From Chitinophaga sp. Cy-1792 (lineage in GTDB: Bacteria; Bacteroidota; Bacteroidia; Chitinophagales; Chitinophagaceae), in contig NZ_VWWO01000003.1 in NCBI RefSeq assembly GCF_011752935.1, forward strand, positions 1 through 64,000: DNA of 64,000 nucleotides, in the 5' to 3' direction. The position numbers were made by a program, and so were the translations under genes. Shown here one piece after another: positions 53,735 through 62,892 of this stretch. The first letter of the stretch is position 1; every line of letters begins with the position of its first letter. The notes under the pieces are model-generated. The model was not told the DNA's origin, made no database searches, and was given only the letters and a program-made list of their open reading frames with translations.

Positions 53735-56700
53735 TTAAAGACCAATAATTACGTTAAATCCGAATGTGCGGGTAGATGGGAACTGACCGATTTCAAATCC
53801 TCTTACGATATCGGTGCCGCTGAGGGTACCGAATTCAGGATCGAAAATTGGCCATGGAGACCAGATAAACAGGTCGCGGCCATAGATACCTACTGTCAGG
53901 CGCTGAAGGCCCAGCTTCTTAAGTGCAGCGGGTTTCAGGTTATAGTCGAGGCGCGCTTCCCTGAACTTGATGAAGTCAGTGCTGAACACGCTTCCTTCTG
54001 CGTTATCCTGTCCGTACATAGAGCGGTAGTAGTTATCAACATCAGTAGCGATAACATCGTTTTTACGGTAAGTACCATCTTCATTTTGCACCACACCATT
54101 ACCGATAATGCCGCTGTAACGCCCCGGTAAGGTATTGGTGGTTTTACCCTGTTCTGCCAGTTTGTAGTGGGTGAGTGAGTGTGCCACACCACCATGCTGT
54201 GCATCAAACAGCAGGTTCAGGTTAAATTGTTTGTACATGAAATGGTTGATGAAACCGATTTTATATTTAGGGATGGTATTACCCAGGTATTTAATATCGG
54301 TTGTCAGCAATGCAGCACCGGTAGATTTATCATACACGATCTGGCCATCAGGGGAACGTTGGAAACCGCGTCCATAGAGGTCACCCATGCTTCCACCCGG
54401 AGTCGCAACGATTTGTCCGCCGCCCACAGGTCCTGTTTGTAACACCAGGAAGCTGTCTGGCAGATACTTGATGATATTTTTATTGCTGGAGAAGGTAACG
54501 TTGGAGGTCCATTTGAAATTTTTTGCCTGCACTGGTGTAGCATTGACAGCGATTTCAATACCACGGTTCTGTACTACACCGGCATTGATGATGGCATAGT
54601 TGTAACCGCTGGCAGGATCTGTAACGACCTTCAGGATCTGATCTTTGGTGTTGCCGGTATACAGGGCTAAATCCAAACCAAGTCTGTTATGCAGGGTCTG
54701 TATATTACCGCCTACTTCATATGTATAGGTACGCAATGGTCTCAGGTTAGGATTGTTCAATACATCAGGTACTGTTAATCCTCCACTGTAAAGACTTCCG
54801 GCGCTGGCATACAGGTGTTCTGTTTGGTAAGGAATAGTCATACCACTACCCACGCTGGCTATAGAAGCCCTGATTTTAGCGTAGTCAATAAAGGCTGGCA
54901 GTTTGGCTACTTCAGAAAGCAGGAAGCTCATGTTAAGGGCCGGATAAGAGAAACCGGTACTGGAAGTACGTTTTCTTGTAGCGAGTACGCTATTCCAGTC
55001 CTGTCTTGCAGAGAAGTCGGCAAAGAGGAAGTCTTTATAGGAGCCGGTGATCAATGTGTAGAAACTGTTCAGGCCAAATTCCTCTCTCCTTGGAATTGTT
55101 ACCAGTGGCCCTGCGGTGTTAGCCAGCGTGTATACGCCCGGGTAAGTAAGGGAGTCAGCACGGTTTTCATCTTTGTTGTACACATTTTTGAGTGTGCTTC
55201 CACCAAGTGTTGCGGAGAAATTAAAGTCTTTGTTGATTTTCTTCGCATATTTCAGGAGGAAGTCGCTGCTGGCTTCCATGCTGAAGATATTCTGTGTGCG
55301 GTACTGGCCTTTGGCATATTTCGCACCTGCACCCCAGGGACGTTGCTGTGAACGCATCTCATAGGAGAGATCTACAGAAGATCTTACCTGCAGACTCAAC
55401 TCTTTTGTAAATGTATAATTGGCAGTGAAGTTACCGGTAACGTTATGTCTGTTGGATTTATTCAGATATTCATATGCTACGGCATATGGGTTGGAAGGAT
55501 AAGAGCTGAAAGGATATTTAATCACTTTACCTTCATTTCCTTTGCCCCAGTAGTTTTTCAACCAGTTGATATCTGCACTTGGCTGCCAGAAGATATACCA
55601 GTACATGATAGATTGGTTACCATAGCCGGCGCCAGGGAGGTTATCACTCCATTTGTTGGTATAGTTGACTTTCGAAGATATCTGTAATCTGTCGTTGATT
55701 TTAGAATTTACAGACATGGACAGTGTGTTACGTTTGTAACCGGTATTAGGAACGATCCAGTTGTTATTCACGTTGGTGAATGAGAATCTAGCTGTTGTTT
55801 TATCAGTACCACCATCCAGTGTAACTGTATTGGTGAAGGTTTCGCCGGTGTTCCAGAAACTGTTGATATTGTTATAGGCTTTCCATGGCGTAGGATTTTT
55901 ACTTTGTGCCTGTGTTACAGGATCGTATTGGTAAAAGCTCTGTCCATCGAATTTAGGACCATAGGCAGAACTGGTGCCGCTGGTGCTGGCCAATCCGGTA
56001 GGAGAGGTGCCATAAGAATAGTAATCGGCGCCTGCAAGACCTTGACCATATTGATATTGGAGGTCAGGGAACCTGTTTACTTTTTCCATGGAGCCATTGG
56101 AATTGATGGTAAGTCCAAAGCCTTTTTTCTTTTTACCACCGGATTTAGTGGTGATGATGATCGCTCCGTTTGCACCTCTTTGTCCATAGAGCGCTGCTGC
56201 GGCAGGACCTTTCAGTACAGTCAGGGATTCGATATCTTCCGGGTTGATGTCATTAAAGCTGCTACCATAATCGGCGGGCATGTTGTCGTTGTTGGTTCCG
56301 TATGCTGTTTCCCCCGAAATCGCAGTACGGCGGCCGCTACCATTGTTGGTAACCACCCCATCAATAACAATAAGTGCTTCATTACTACCGGTAAGGTTGC
56401 TTTCTCCGCGCAGGATGATTTTGGTAGAACCCGCAGGGCCGCTATTGGAGCGGATAAGGTTAAGACCTGCTACTTTACCGGATAAGGCATCTGTCCAGTT
56501 GGAAGACAGCGCACCGGTGAGTTCTTCGCCTTGCAGAACAGAGGCTGCATAACCCAGTGTTTTTTCTTCTCTTTTAATACCCAGTGCAGTTACAACTTCC
56601 AGCTGTTTTACGTCGCTGGAGAGTTCTACGACGATTGTCTTTTCGTTGCCTGGTTTAATTTCTTTCGGCAGCATACCGATAGACGTAAAAATCAGTGTTT

Positions 56701-56902
56701 CGTTGTCATTGACAGCAATGGTAAAGATACCATACACATTGGTTTGTGTTCCCCGGTTACTGCCTTTGATCCTAACGTTAACACCTGGAAGAGGACTATT
56801 GTCTGTGCGATCTTTTACCGTCCCCGTAATTATTTTTTGCTGGGCAAAGAGCACATTATCCGCCATCAGAAAGATGACGAAGAATAGTAGATAATTCTTC
56901 AT
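53735..56902 (-). CDS. SusC/RagA-family TonB-dependent receptor (locus 3)
   Basis: A 1055-residue receptor. The signal peptide ends VLFAQ near residue 20. The carboxypeptidase-regulatory domain is ITGTVKDRTDNSPLPGVNVRI, followed by VVTALGIKREEKTLGYAASV, and a plug with ALIVIDGVVTNN and DIESLTVLKGPAAAALYGQRG. The barrel ends FGFNVIIGL. It is first in a three-gene operon (SusC, SusD-like_2, DUF5689 lipoprotein) with 9-nt and 41-nt gaps. No enzyme genes are attached, so the substrate may be a peptide or a glycan processed elsewhere. Confidence 0.96.
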   Translation of the reverse strand: MKNYLLFFVIFLMADNVLFAQQKIITGTVKDRTDNSPLPGVNVRIKGSNRGTQTNVYGIFTIAVNDNETLIFTSIGMLPKEIKPGNEKTIVVELSSDVKQLEVVTALGIKREEKTLGYAASVLQGEELTGALSSNWTDALSGKVAGLNLIRSNSGPAGSTKIILRGESNLTGSNEALIVIDGVVTNNGSGRRTAISGETAYGTNNDNMPADYGSSFNDINPEDIESLTVLKGPAAAALYGQRGANGAIIITTKSGGKKKKGFGLTINSNGSMEKVNRFPDLQYQYGQGLAGADYYSYGTSPTGLASTSGTSSAYGPKFDGQSFYQYDPVTQAQSKNPTPWKAYNNINSFWNTGETFTNTVTLDGGTDKTTARFSFTNVNNNWIVPNTGYKRNTLSMSVNSKINDRLQISSKVNYTNKWSDNLPGAGYGNQSIMYWYIFWQPSADINWLKNYWGKGNEGKVIKYPFSSYPSNPYAVAYEYLNKSNRHNVTGNFTANYTFTKELSLQVRSSVDLSYEMRSQQRPWGAGAKYAKGQYRTQNIFSMEASSDFLLKYAKKINKDFNFSATLGGSTLKNVYNKDENRADSLTYPGVYTLANTAGPLVTIPRREEFGLNSFYTLITGSYKDFLFADFSARQDWNSVLATRKRTSSTGFSYPALNMSFLLSEVAKLPAFIDYAKIRASIASVGSGMTIPYQTEHLYASAGSLYSGGLTVPDVLNNPNLRPLRTYTYEVGGNIQTLHNRLGLDLALYTGNTKDQILKVVTDPASGYNYAIINAGVVQNRGIEIAVNATPVQAKNFKWTSNVTFSSNKNIIKYLPDSFLVLQTGPVGGGQIVATPGGSMGDLYGRGFQRSPDGQIVYDKSTGAALLTTDIKYLGNTIPKYKIGFINHFMYKQFNLNLLFDAQHGGVAHSLTHYKLAEQGKTTNTLPGRYSGIIGNGVVQNEDGTYRKNDVIATDVDNYYRSMYGQDNAEGSVFSTDFIKFREARLDYNLKPAALKKLGLQRLTVGIYGRDLFIWSPWPIFDPEFGTLSGTDIVRGFEIGQFPSTRTFGFNVIIGL

Positions 56903-57188
56903 ACTGGTTGATTAGCGAGAGCTATTATCGGCCGATAACTTCTATCTTGATTTTGTGTGTTGAAAATTAATTTGTGTGTGCAATGCGGGCGCCAAGGTAG
57001 TGCGAATTGAAAAATCTTTTCATGCTTTGGATATTAACAATTTGTAAACTTTATATTTTGTATAGAGGTAAACTCGCTGTTCAGCATATGTAAACACCTG
57101 TAAATACAGGCAGTTAGAGAGAAATTGACTACGCCGCTAACTATAATGAATCACATAATCAGTGTAGGATAATTATATGGTTAAAAAA
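56903..57188. other. Upstream region of the third SusC operon
   Basis: I find no gene here. A weak -7-like TACCTTGG lies on the minus strand at 56992-56999 without a good -33 partner. An inverted repeat, CCTGTAAATACAGG, sits near 57100-57113. Confidence 0.4.
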
Positions 57189-57219
57189 AACGGCGACACA
57201 TCGTATATGTGTCGCCGTT
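57183..57219 (-). terminator. Rho-independent terminator of the receptor-phosphatase operon
   Basis: AACGGCGACACAT (57189-57201) pairs with ATGTGTCGCCGTT (57207-57219), and eight T follow on the minus strand. It lies 27 nt past the stop at 57247. Confidence 0.94.
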
Positions 57220-57246
57220 AGTATTTTATGATTATTCTTTTTGCTG

Positions 57247-58056
57247 CTATTGCAGGTATTTCGCTCTTAAAATCTTTAACTCCGCTTTTCCAATACCCAG
57301 CTCTTTATCGAAGAAATTTTCTACAGAGCCATATTGTTTTTTAATGCCGGCAAACATGATCTGCAGGTGCTCAGGTTTCAATGCCATAGCGTTTCTGGCG
57401 GTAGATTCATCTATCCCGGCCATCTGTGCCATTCCTTTAAACATCTGCTTATTCATAGGCTCCAGGTAAACATTGCTGGCAGTAAAATCCGCTGCAATTG
57501 TTTCTTCAGGAACATTTAATGCATACAGGAATAATGCAGTAGCCATACCGGTTCTGTCTCTTCCACCAGTGCAATGATACATCACTGCTTCGTTGGCAGG
57601 TAAGCGTAATAACTCCTGGAATAACGGTTTATATCTTGCACCAAACGGAGTCGGATCACCGTAAAACTTCTCCAGGAAACCGCCATTCTTCAGATAGGCA
57701 ATCATCTGCGCTGGTGTTGGCAGACTGTCGCTACCGGCCGGACACAGCAGGTATTTGGTGTCAGGAAGTAAATGATCCGGTGCTGCTGCTGATTCTTTCT
57801 GACCTCTGAAATCATACACGGTGTGGATATGACGTTGCTGCAGTGTATCCAGGTCCTGTGCTGTCAGCTTACTCACATCTGCAGAGCGATATACTTTTCC
57901 CCAGACAACCGTTTTTCCATCTTTAGTTTTATAACCACCCACATCTCTAAAGTTGCAAGCGCCCTGCATATGTACCAGTCTTACTGTGCTGTCTGCCAGC
58001 TGCGCAAATGCTGCTACCGGAAATAACATGGCAAGTGCAATACCCCATTTTTTCAT
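57247..58056 (-). CDS. Secreted tyrosine-protein-phosphatase-like enzyme
   Basis: About 269 residues from the ATG at 58056; the frame extends to 58128, but MKKWGIALAMLFPVAAFAQ is the evident signal peptide. The phosphatase loop is HCTGGRDRTG, with C162 as nucleophile and R168 binding phosphate (C-x5-R). The N-terminal NFRDVGGYKTKDG and VYRSADVSKLT segments are typical of the Y_phosphatase3 / dual-specificity group. Being exported, it is unlikely to act on cytoplasmic phosphotyrosine; a phosphorylated nutrient such as an inositol phosphate or sugar phosphate is a more natural substrate. It starts 20 nt after the receptor gene, so the two form an operon. Confidence 0.92.
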   Translation of the reverse strand: MKKWGIALAMLFPVAAFAQLADSTVRLVHMQGACNFRDVGGYKTKDGKTVVWGKVYRSADVSKLTAQDLDTLQQRHIHTVYDFRGQKESAAAPDHLLPDTKYLLCPAGSDSLPTPAQMIAYLKNGGFLEKFYGDPTPFGARYKPLFQELLRLPANEAVMYHCTGGRDRTGMATALFLYALNVPEETIAADFTASNVYLEPMNKQMFKGMAQMAGIDESTARNAMALKPEHLQIMFAGIKKQYGSVENFFDKELGIGKAELKILRAKYLQ

Positions 58057-58076
58057 ATTACTTATTTTTAAAAAGA

Positions 58077-60917
58077 TTATTTGATGATGTCCCATTTGAT
58101 ACCTGCCTGTCCTTTGCTGCCATACCATTCCTGGCTGGTGATGCGTCGGTGATCGCCCATGTATACACGCAGCGGCTCATTGGTGAGGTTGTTCAGCTCC
58201 ACAAACACGCGTATGGAAGGTGTAATGCTCACCGTGGCAGATGCATCTACGGTGAAGTTCTTGTCTGTCCAGGTGAAGAAATCCGGGCCCAGTGCGGTGT
58301 TGATGGTTTCTACTGAAGCACCGCGGTAGTTGCCGGCAACACGTACCATCACTCCTTTGCGCTCGTAGAATAAAATGCTGTTGAAGAGATTCTTAGATTG
58401 ATTAGGCAACATAGAAGTATAGGTGCCTGTTGGTTTTACTTCAGAATTAATGAAAGTGTAGTTGAACTCAACACCCAGACCTGAGAAGAAACCAGGGAGG
58501 AAGTCCAAACGCTTGTTGATGCCTGCTTCCATTCCCACCAGCCATGCATCACTGATGTTCTGTGCCTGTGTCAGCATATAGTTGGTACCTTCCTGCTGAT
58601 AGGTATAACTGTTGGTGAAAATCACGTTTTTGATCTTCTTATAAAAAACACCACCGGATATTAATCCTACGTTTTTAAAATAATATTCTCCCATCAGGTC
58701 GAAATTATTGGCGAAAGTTGGCTTCAGGTCTACGTTTCCTTTGGTAATAGCGATAGGATTTTTTGTGTTGTCCATAGACTCTCCAGGTGTAAGATCGGAG
58801 AAGTTAGGACGTACAAAAGATTTCGTGTAGGCGGCACGGATATTCGCATGATCGTTGAGCGAATACTTCAGGTGTACCATCGGCAGCAAGGCATTGTAGT
58901 TGTTGCTAACGGTCACCGGCGACAGCGTTGTTACCGCAGGACTCCCGGCTGTAGTGGCTTTGGTGCCATGCAGAGTAAACGTAGTATACTCATTTCTTAC
59001 ACCGGCAATCACTTTTAACTTGTCTGTAGCATCAATTTCTGCCATAGCATAACCTGCGGCTACATTTTCTGTTCCTTCGTAAATATTGGTAGGATTTGTT
59101 TTTGAAGTGAAGTCCATGAAACCATTCTTACGCAGTGTGGCGGTATCAAACAGGTTGAACAGCTGCCCCTTCGTAATCGGATCGATGGCAAACGCATCAT
59201 AATTTCCTTTCATGCCGTTGAAGAAGCCGCCGCGCATCGGGAAGTCGGTGCGGTCCATATTGGAAAGCGGCACCAGGGCGGGCGACTGCGGAATGCCCAG
59301 CGCTGCACCAGCGAGGTACACGGCATTGGAACCATACATGCCGCTACGGTCTTTGTGCCTGTATTTAAATCCTGCTTTCAGATTGACTCTGCTGCTGGCG
59401 TTGAATTTGAAATTTATCTGGCCGGTCTTATCTTCTTCTTTGGTATCTAATTGTGCAATGACCAGCTGTTGTAAAGTAAGCTTAGTGGCATCCATGGTTT
59501 CGGCACTGTTTTTCAGTCCCGGATCAAAAGAAAGTGGATTGCCACCTACGCCGTTCGGAGAATCAAAGCCCCAGTAACGTTTCCCGTCAGACGACAGGTT
59601 GCTAAAACCTCCGGTGATCTTCTGCTTGAAAGTGGCAATAGGCAAGCCTTTTACACCATTGGTAGGCGGTGTCTCCAGGAAATATTTCGTATAGTAATCA
59701 CTGACAGCCCAATCCATTTTCAGTCTGGACGACAGCTGATGTTCACCGCCCAGCTCTGCTCCATTCAATACGGTCTGGTAATAGGAATAACGATAATTGT
59801 ACTGGTACTGGCTATTGTTGTAATCTACATATGACTCATATACCGGACGTATATCATTAAATTTATCCATCAAACCACGCAGGTAAATTTTATTGGATTT
59901 GTTGAAGGTATAGTCCAGCCCGAGGTTACCGCCATAGGTCTGGCGTTGGCCCATATATCTTTTTAATAGGGTAGTAGCGATAGATTTTTTCTGCTGAGGG
60001 TCTGCAAGACCTGTATTATACGCTACCTCGAAGGCATCGGTGCCCCACTGGCGGTTCCAGACAGCTCCGGCAAGCATCACGCCTAATTTGCCCTTGAAGA
60101 AACGATCGCCATAAACGATAGAACCATTATAGGTGCCGTCTTTGGAGAAAGTATTGTAACCGCCGGCAGCGCTGACATTCAGCACACGTTTAGCCGGTGA
60201 GGTACGGGTGATAAAATTGATAGAACCACCTACGGCATCGCCTTCCATATCCGGTGTGATAGCTTTGGCTACCTGAACGTACTGGATCATTTCGCTGGGA
60301 ACGGCGTCCAGTACGGCGTTGCGACTACCTAATACGTTGGCGCTAGGCAGGCGGGAGCCATTAAAGAGGATGGAGGTCCAGGCGAAAGGCGTACCACGCA
60401 CGGTGGCCGCGTCAGCCTCTCCATGATAACGTGCCACGGCAACGCCCTGTACACGCTGTACCGCCTCGGCAGCATTACGGTCTGGCAGCTTGCCTATTGC
60501 ATCTGCCGCAATGACGTCCATGATGGCGAGTGAATTCTTTTTAATACTCAGCGCTTTCATCTGGGAAGGAACCATGGTACCTTTCACCAATACTTCGTTC
60601 AGCTGCTTGCTGGCTTCCAGTTTAATCGTTCCCAGGTCATTTACGCCTTTCTTAATATCCAGCTCCAGTTCTTTTGTATCATGACCTATATAGGATACCA
60701 GGATTTTTACTTTCCCGGTCACCTGTGTATTTAAGGTGAAGCCTCCATTCAGATCTGTAGAGGATCCCTGCTTACTCACCGGCGCCATCACAGTGGCTCC
60801 GGGTAACTGCCCGTCCTTATCCGTCACTACTCCTTTTATTGTCTGGCTCTTTGCCGAGACTGCCCCTAATAATGTTGCGCATAAAATCAGAGAAAGCTTC
60901 TTATTATCCGCTGTCAT
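58077..60917 (-). CDS. TonB-dependent outer-membrane receptor with carboxypeptidase-regulatory domain
   Basis: About 946 residues from the ATG at 60917 (frame open to 60938). The signal peptide ends SAKSQ near residue 25. The order is regulatory domain (IKGVVTDKDGQLPGATVMAP), TonB-box region (LNEVLVKG), plug (AIGKLPDRNAAEAVQRVQGV, then PDMEGDAVGGSINFITR) and barrel ending KWDIIK. It is not SusC-like: there is no SusD partner and the plug signature is that of the TIGR01782-style receptors. The C-terminal RVYMGDHRRITSQEWYG is also typical of those. Its operon partner is a secreted phosphatase, so transport of a phosphorylated compound or its product is inferred. A structured leader precedes it. 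Confidence 0.93.
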   Translation of the reverse strand: MTADNKKLSLILCATLLGAVSAKSQTIKGVVTDKDGQLPGATVMAPVSKQGSSTDLNGGFTLNTQVTGKVKILVSYIGHDTKELELDIKKGVNDLGTIKLEASKQLNEVLVKGTMVPSQMKALSIKKNSLAIMDVIAADAIGKLPDRNAAEAVQRVQGVAVARYHGEADAATVRGTPFAWTSILFNGSRLPSANVLGSRNAVLDAVPSEMIQYVQVAKAITPDMEGDAVGGSINFITRTSPAKRVLNVSAAGGYNTFSKDGTYNGSIVYGDRFFKGKLGVMLAGAVWNRQWGTDAFEVAYNTGLADPQQKKSIATTLLKRYMGQRQTYGGNLGLDYTFNKSNKIYLRGLMDKFNDIRPVYESYVDYNNSQYQYNYRYSYYQTVLNGAELGGEHQLSSRLKMDWAVSDYYTKYFLETPPTNGVKGLPIATFKQKITGGFSNLSSDGKRYWGFDSPNGVGGNPLSFDPGLKNSAETMDATKLTLQQLVIAQLDTKEEDKTGQINFKFNASSRVNLKAGFKYRHKDRSGMYGSNAVYLAGAALGIPQSPALVPLSNMDRTDFPMRGGFFNGMKGNYDAFAIDPITKGQLFNLFDTATLRKNGFMDFTSKTNPTNIYEGTENVAAGYAMAEIDATDKLKVIAGVRNEYTTFTLHGTKATTAGSPAVTTLSPVTVSNNYNALLPMVHLKYSLNDHANIRAAYTKSFVRPNFSDLTPGESMDNTKNPIAITKGNVDLKPTFANNFDLMGEYYFKNVGLISGGVFYKKIKNVIFTNSYTYQQEGTNYMLTQAQNISDAWLVGMEAGINKRLDFLPGFFSGLGVEFNYTFINSEVKPTGTYTSMLPNQSKNLFNSILFYERKGVMVRVAGNYRGASVETINTALGPDFFTWTDKNFTVDASATVSITPSIRVFVELNNLTNEPLRVYMGDHRRITSQEWYGSKGQAGIKWDIIK

Positions 60918-60936
60918 AGTTGATAAAATTTTCCAC

Positions 60937-61004
60937 AAAAAAAGCGGATCGTCACCGCCCTGGCGACCGAACCGCCTGAGTTGTACGGCTGTCGCCAGAA
61001 TCCG
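60937..61004 (-). ncRNA. Structured leader RNA upstream of the TonB-dependent receptor (attenuator or riboswitch candidate)
   Basis: On the minus strand, nested helices can form: P1 CGGAT/ATCCG, P2 CTGGCGAC/GTCGCCAG (8 bp, perfect) and P3 AGCCG/CGGTT. P3 is fully paired only on the minus strand because it needs a G-U pair. A 10-nt G-rich asymmetric bulge, GGCGGTGACG, lies between P2 and P1, and the 3' arm of P1 runs into CTTTTTTT. The T-run ends about 19 nt before the start codon at 60917. Hairpin plus T-run inside the leader looks like an intrinsic terminator that could attenuate the receptor gene. It does not match a riboswitch class I can recall, and no B12 box is present. Confidence 0.5.
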
Positions 61005-61103
61005 ATAGATCTGTACCTGTAACTATTGATTGCTAATTAGTTGTATAATGTTATCAAATTATTACCGGGGCATTATCTACGCCTTAATTATCCCGATTTA
61101 ACA

Positions 61104-61131
61104 TTGTCGTAATATTCAAAGTATATTTTTG
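61104..61131 (+). promoter_or_regulatory. Bacteroidota-type promoter of the 7TM-AraC gene
   Basis: -33 TTG (61104-61106), a 17-nt spacer and a consensus -7 TATTTTTG (61124-61131), 17 nt before the start codon at 61149. Confidence 0.7.
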
Positions 61132-61148
61132 AGGCAGGAAAAAAGGCT

Positions 61149-62297
61149 ATGATTTACGTAATTTCCATAGGGGCATTTCAGGCGTTAATAGCATCTTTAT
61201 TACTGTGGACAAAACGTTCCAGTGATAAGGCCGACAGCCTGCTGATCATGCTGATGATCTGTATTGCCACGCACCTGGGAATTAAATTTTATATCTATGC
61301 CGCCCTTTCTGATGTGCATGTGCGTACACAGATGAACACCTTTATAGGCATGTGTTACGGGCCATTGGTCTATCTCTATTATCTGAAAAGAAAAAATCCC
61401 GCGTTTATTCCTGCAACACAGTGGTATCACTTCATACCCGTGGTGGTAGCGGCTATTGGTTACCTGAGCGTGGCATGTTTGCTGGTGGCACATCCACCTA
61501 CAGGGTACAAGGCACTCAATTTTTATAATAACATATCTACCTGGATTTTCGTCGCCTCCGGATTGACCTATCCCTTACTGGTACTGAAAGGCCGCCTTTC
61601 CTTACCTAAAGGGGCTGAAAGAAGATTGATTACACATATCGGTTTTCTGATGATGGTCAGCGGTTTGATATCCCTGGGTTTTCTACTCTACACTACTTTT
61701 ACCATCCATGGTTTTGTAAATAATATCCCCTGCAGATATATGGTATATACGCTGCTGTCGATTATCTGCATAGATATATTAAGATATAAATACACGGGCA
61801 TTTCGGCTGCCATACCTGTTGCGTCGCAAGTTGTTGCTGCGCCCGTTACTGAATTGGTCATCACCGATTTACCTGAACCTACAATCGTCTCTAACAAAAA
61901 AATGCAGCTGCCGGCAGATGAACACGAACGTCTCTGGCAAAAGCTGGAACTGCACCTGCAACAATCTGCGATCTACCAGGATGCAGAACTGACGCTGGAA
62001 AAACTCGCGGATGCCATTCATGAAAGCAAGTACCATGTTTCTGAAACGCTGAATGCATACGCACATAAAACCTTCTATCAGTACATCAATGAATACCGCA
62101 TCCACAAAGCAGTGGAGCTCATGGACCATATCAAGCAAAAGGGCCTGCCAGTGAATATTCTGACTGTTGCCTACGAAAGCGGTTTTAAAGCTAAATCTTC
62201 CTTCAACGCCTATTTCAAGAAAATCCTGGGAGAAACGCCTTCCGCCTATCTTCTCCGCACAAAATCATCTTCCCATCAACAGCTGATGAATGCGTAA
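61149..62297 (+). CDS. Membrane-bound AraC-family transcriptional regulator (7TM-HTH type)
   Basis: A 382-residue protein. The N-terminal 225 residues contain about seven hydrophobic helices (starting YVISIGAFQALIASLLLW), with short loops. After a linker, the AraC HTH pair begins near residue 285: LTLEKLADAIHESKYHVSETLNA, then ILTVAYESGFKAKSSFNAYFKK and the family end GETPSAYL. Proteins of this design are common in Bacteroidota and are thought to sense a signal at or in the membrane. It is divergent from the receptor-phosphatase operon with about 230 bp between start codons, so it is the natural candidate regulator of that operon. Confidence 0.93.
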   Translation: MIYVISIGAFQALIASLLLWTKRSSDKADSLLIMLMICIATHLGIKFYIYAALSDVHVRTQMNTFIGMCYGPLVYLYYLKRKNPAFIPATQWYHFIPVVVAAIGYLSVACLLVAHPPTGYKALNFYNNISTWIFVASGLTYPLLVLKGRLSLPKGAERRLITHIGFLMMVSGLISLGFLLYTTFTIHGFVNNIPCRYMVYTLLSIICIDILRYKYTGISAAIPVASQVVAAPVTELVITDLPEPTIVSNKKMQLPADEHERLWQKLELHLQQSAIYQDAELTLEKLADAIHESKYHVSETLNAYAHKTFYQYINEYRIHKAVELMDHIKQKGLPVNILTVAYESGFKAKSSFNAYFKKILGETPSAYLLRTKSSSHQQLMNA

Positions 62298-62394
62298 TAA
62301 AAACAATATGCATGTGTTCGCTTAGTGCTGTGGCTTGTTTCAGCTGATTTGAATGAACAGTATTAATTGCTGAAAATGACATATTTTTATTTTT

Positions 62395-62790
62395 ATGACA
62401 GAGAAATTCCGATTCCTTCTTGTTGATGACGATGATGATGATGCTTTTCTATTTGGAGAGGTACTGCAACAAATCGCTCCTGATACCAGTTTCGAGAGCA
62501 TTTCAAATGGACAGGAGGCACTGGACCGTCTGAAAAATGGGACCATCGATATCCCGGATATTATTTTCCTGGACCTGAACATGCCTCGGATGGACGGGCG
62601 GGAATGCCTGATCGAATTAAAAAAAGATGAACAACTGAAAAAAATTCCGGTGATCATTTACACCACTTCTTCTTTACATAGCGATATCCAGCAAACCCTT
62701 GAAAACGGGGCGTTGTCTTTTGTTACAAAACCAACGAATATCAAAGCACTGGAAGAAATTTTGCACAACGTATTCCGTAATATTCAGTAA
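62395..62790 (+). CDS. Single-domain response regulator (CheY-like)
   Basis: A 131-residue receiver domain with nothing attached. The acidic pocket is in the run LLVDDDDDDAFLF (residues 9-20), the phospho-acceptor is D60 in IIFLDLNMP, the switch Thr is in IIYTTSS (about residue 90), and the conserved Lys is K112 in VTKPTN. No histidine kinase or output gene lies nearby. Stand-alone receivers of this type often relay phosphate in hybrid-kinase pathways. It lies about 100 nt downstream of the AraC gene, probably with its own start. Confidence 0.94.
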   Translation: MTEKFRFLLVDDDDDDAFLFGEVLQQIAPDTSFESISNGQEALDRLKNGTIDIPDIIFLDLNMPRMDGRECLIELKKDEQLKKIPVIIYTTSSLHSDIQQTLENGALSFVTKPTNIKALEEILHNVFRNIQ

Positions 62791-62892
62791 TGTTTGCCCG
62801 TATTATTATTTTTCAGGTAGATATATAATTTTTGTTTTACAGAGATGATTGTCGGGAGATGATGATCATCTGCCCAAATACTTAACTGAACA

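Noticed and set aside
60937..61004. Cobalamin, TPP, SAM or fluoride riboswitch in front of the receptor
   Set aside because: None of the conserved core boxes of those classes is present; only the helix and T-run architecture is supported.
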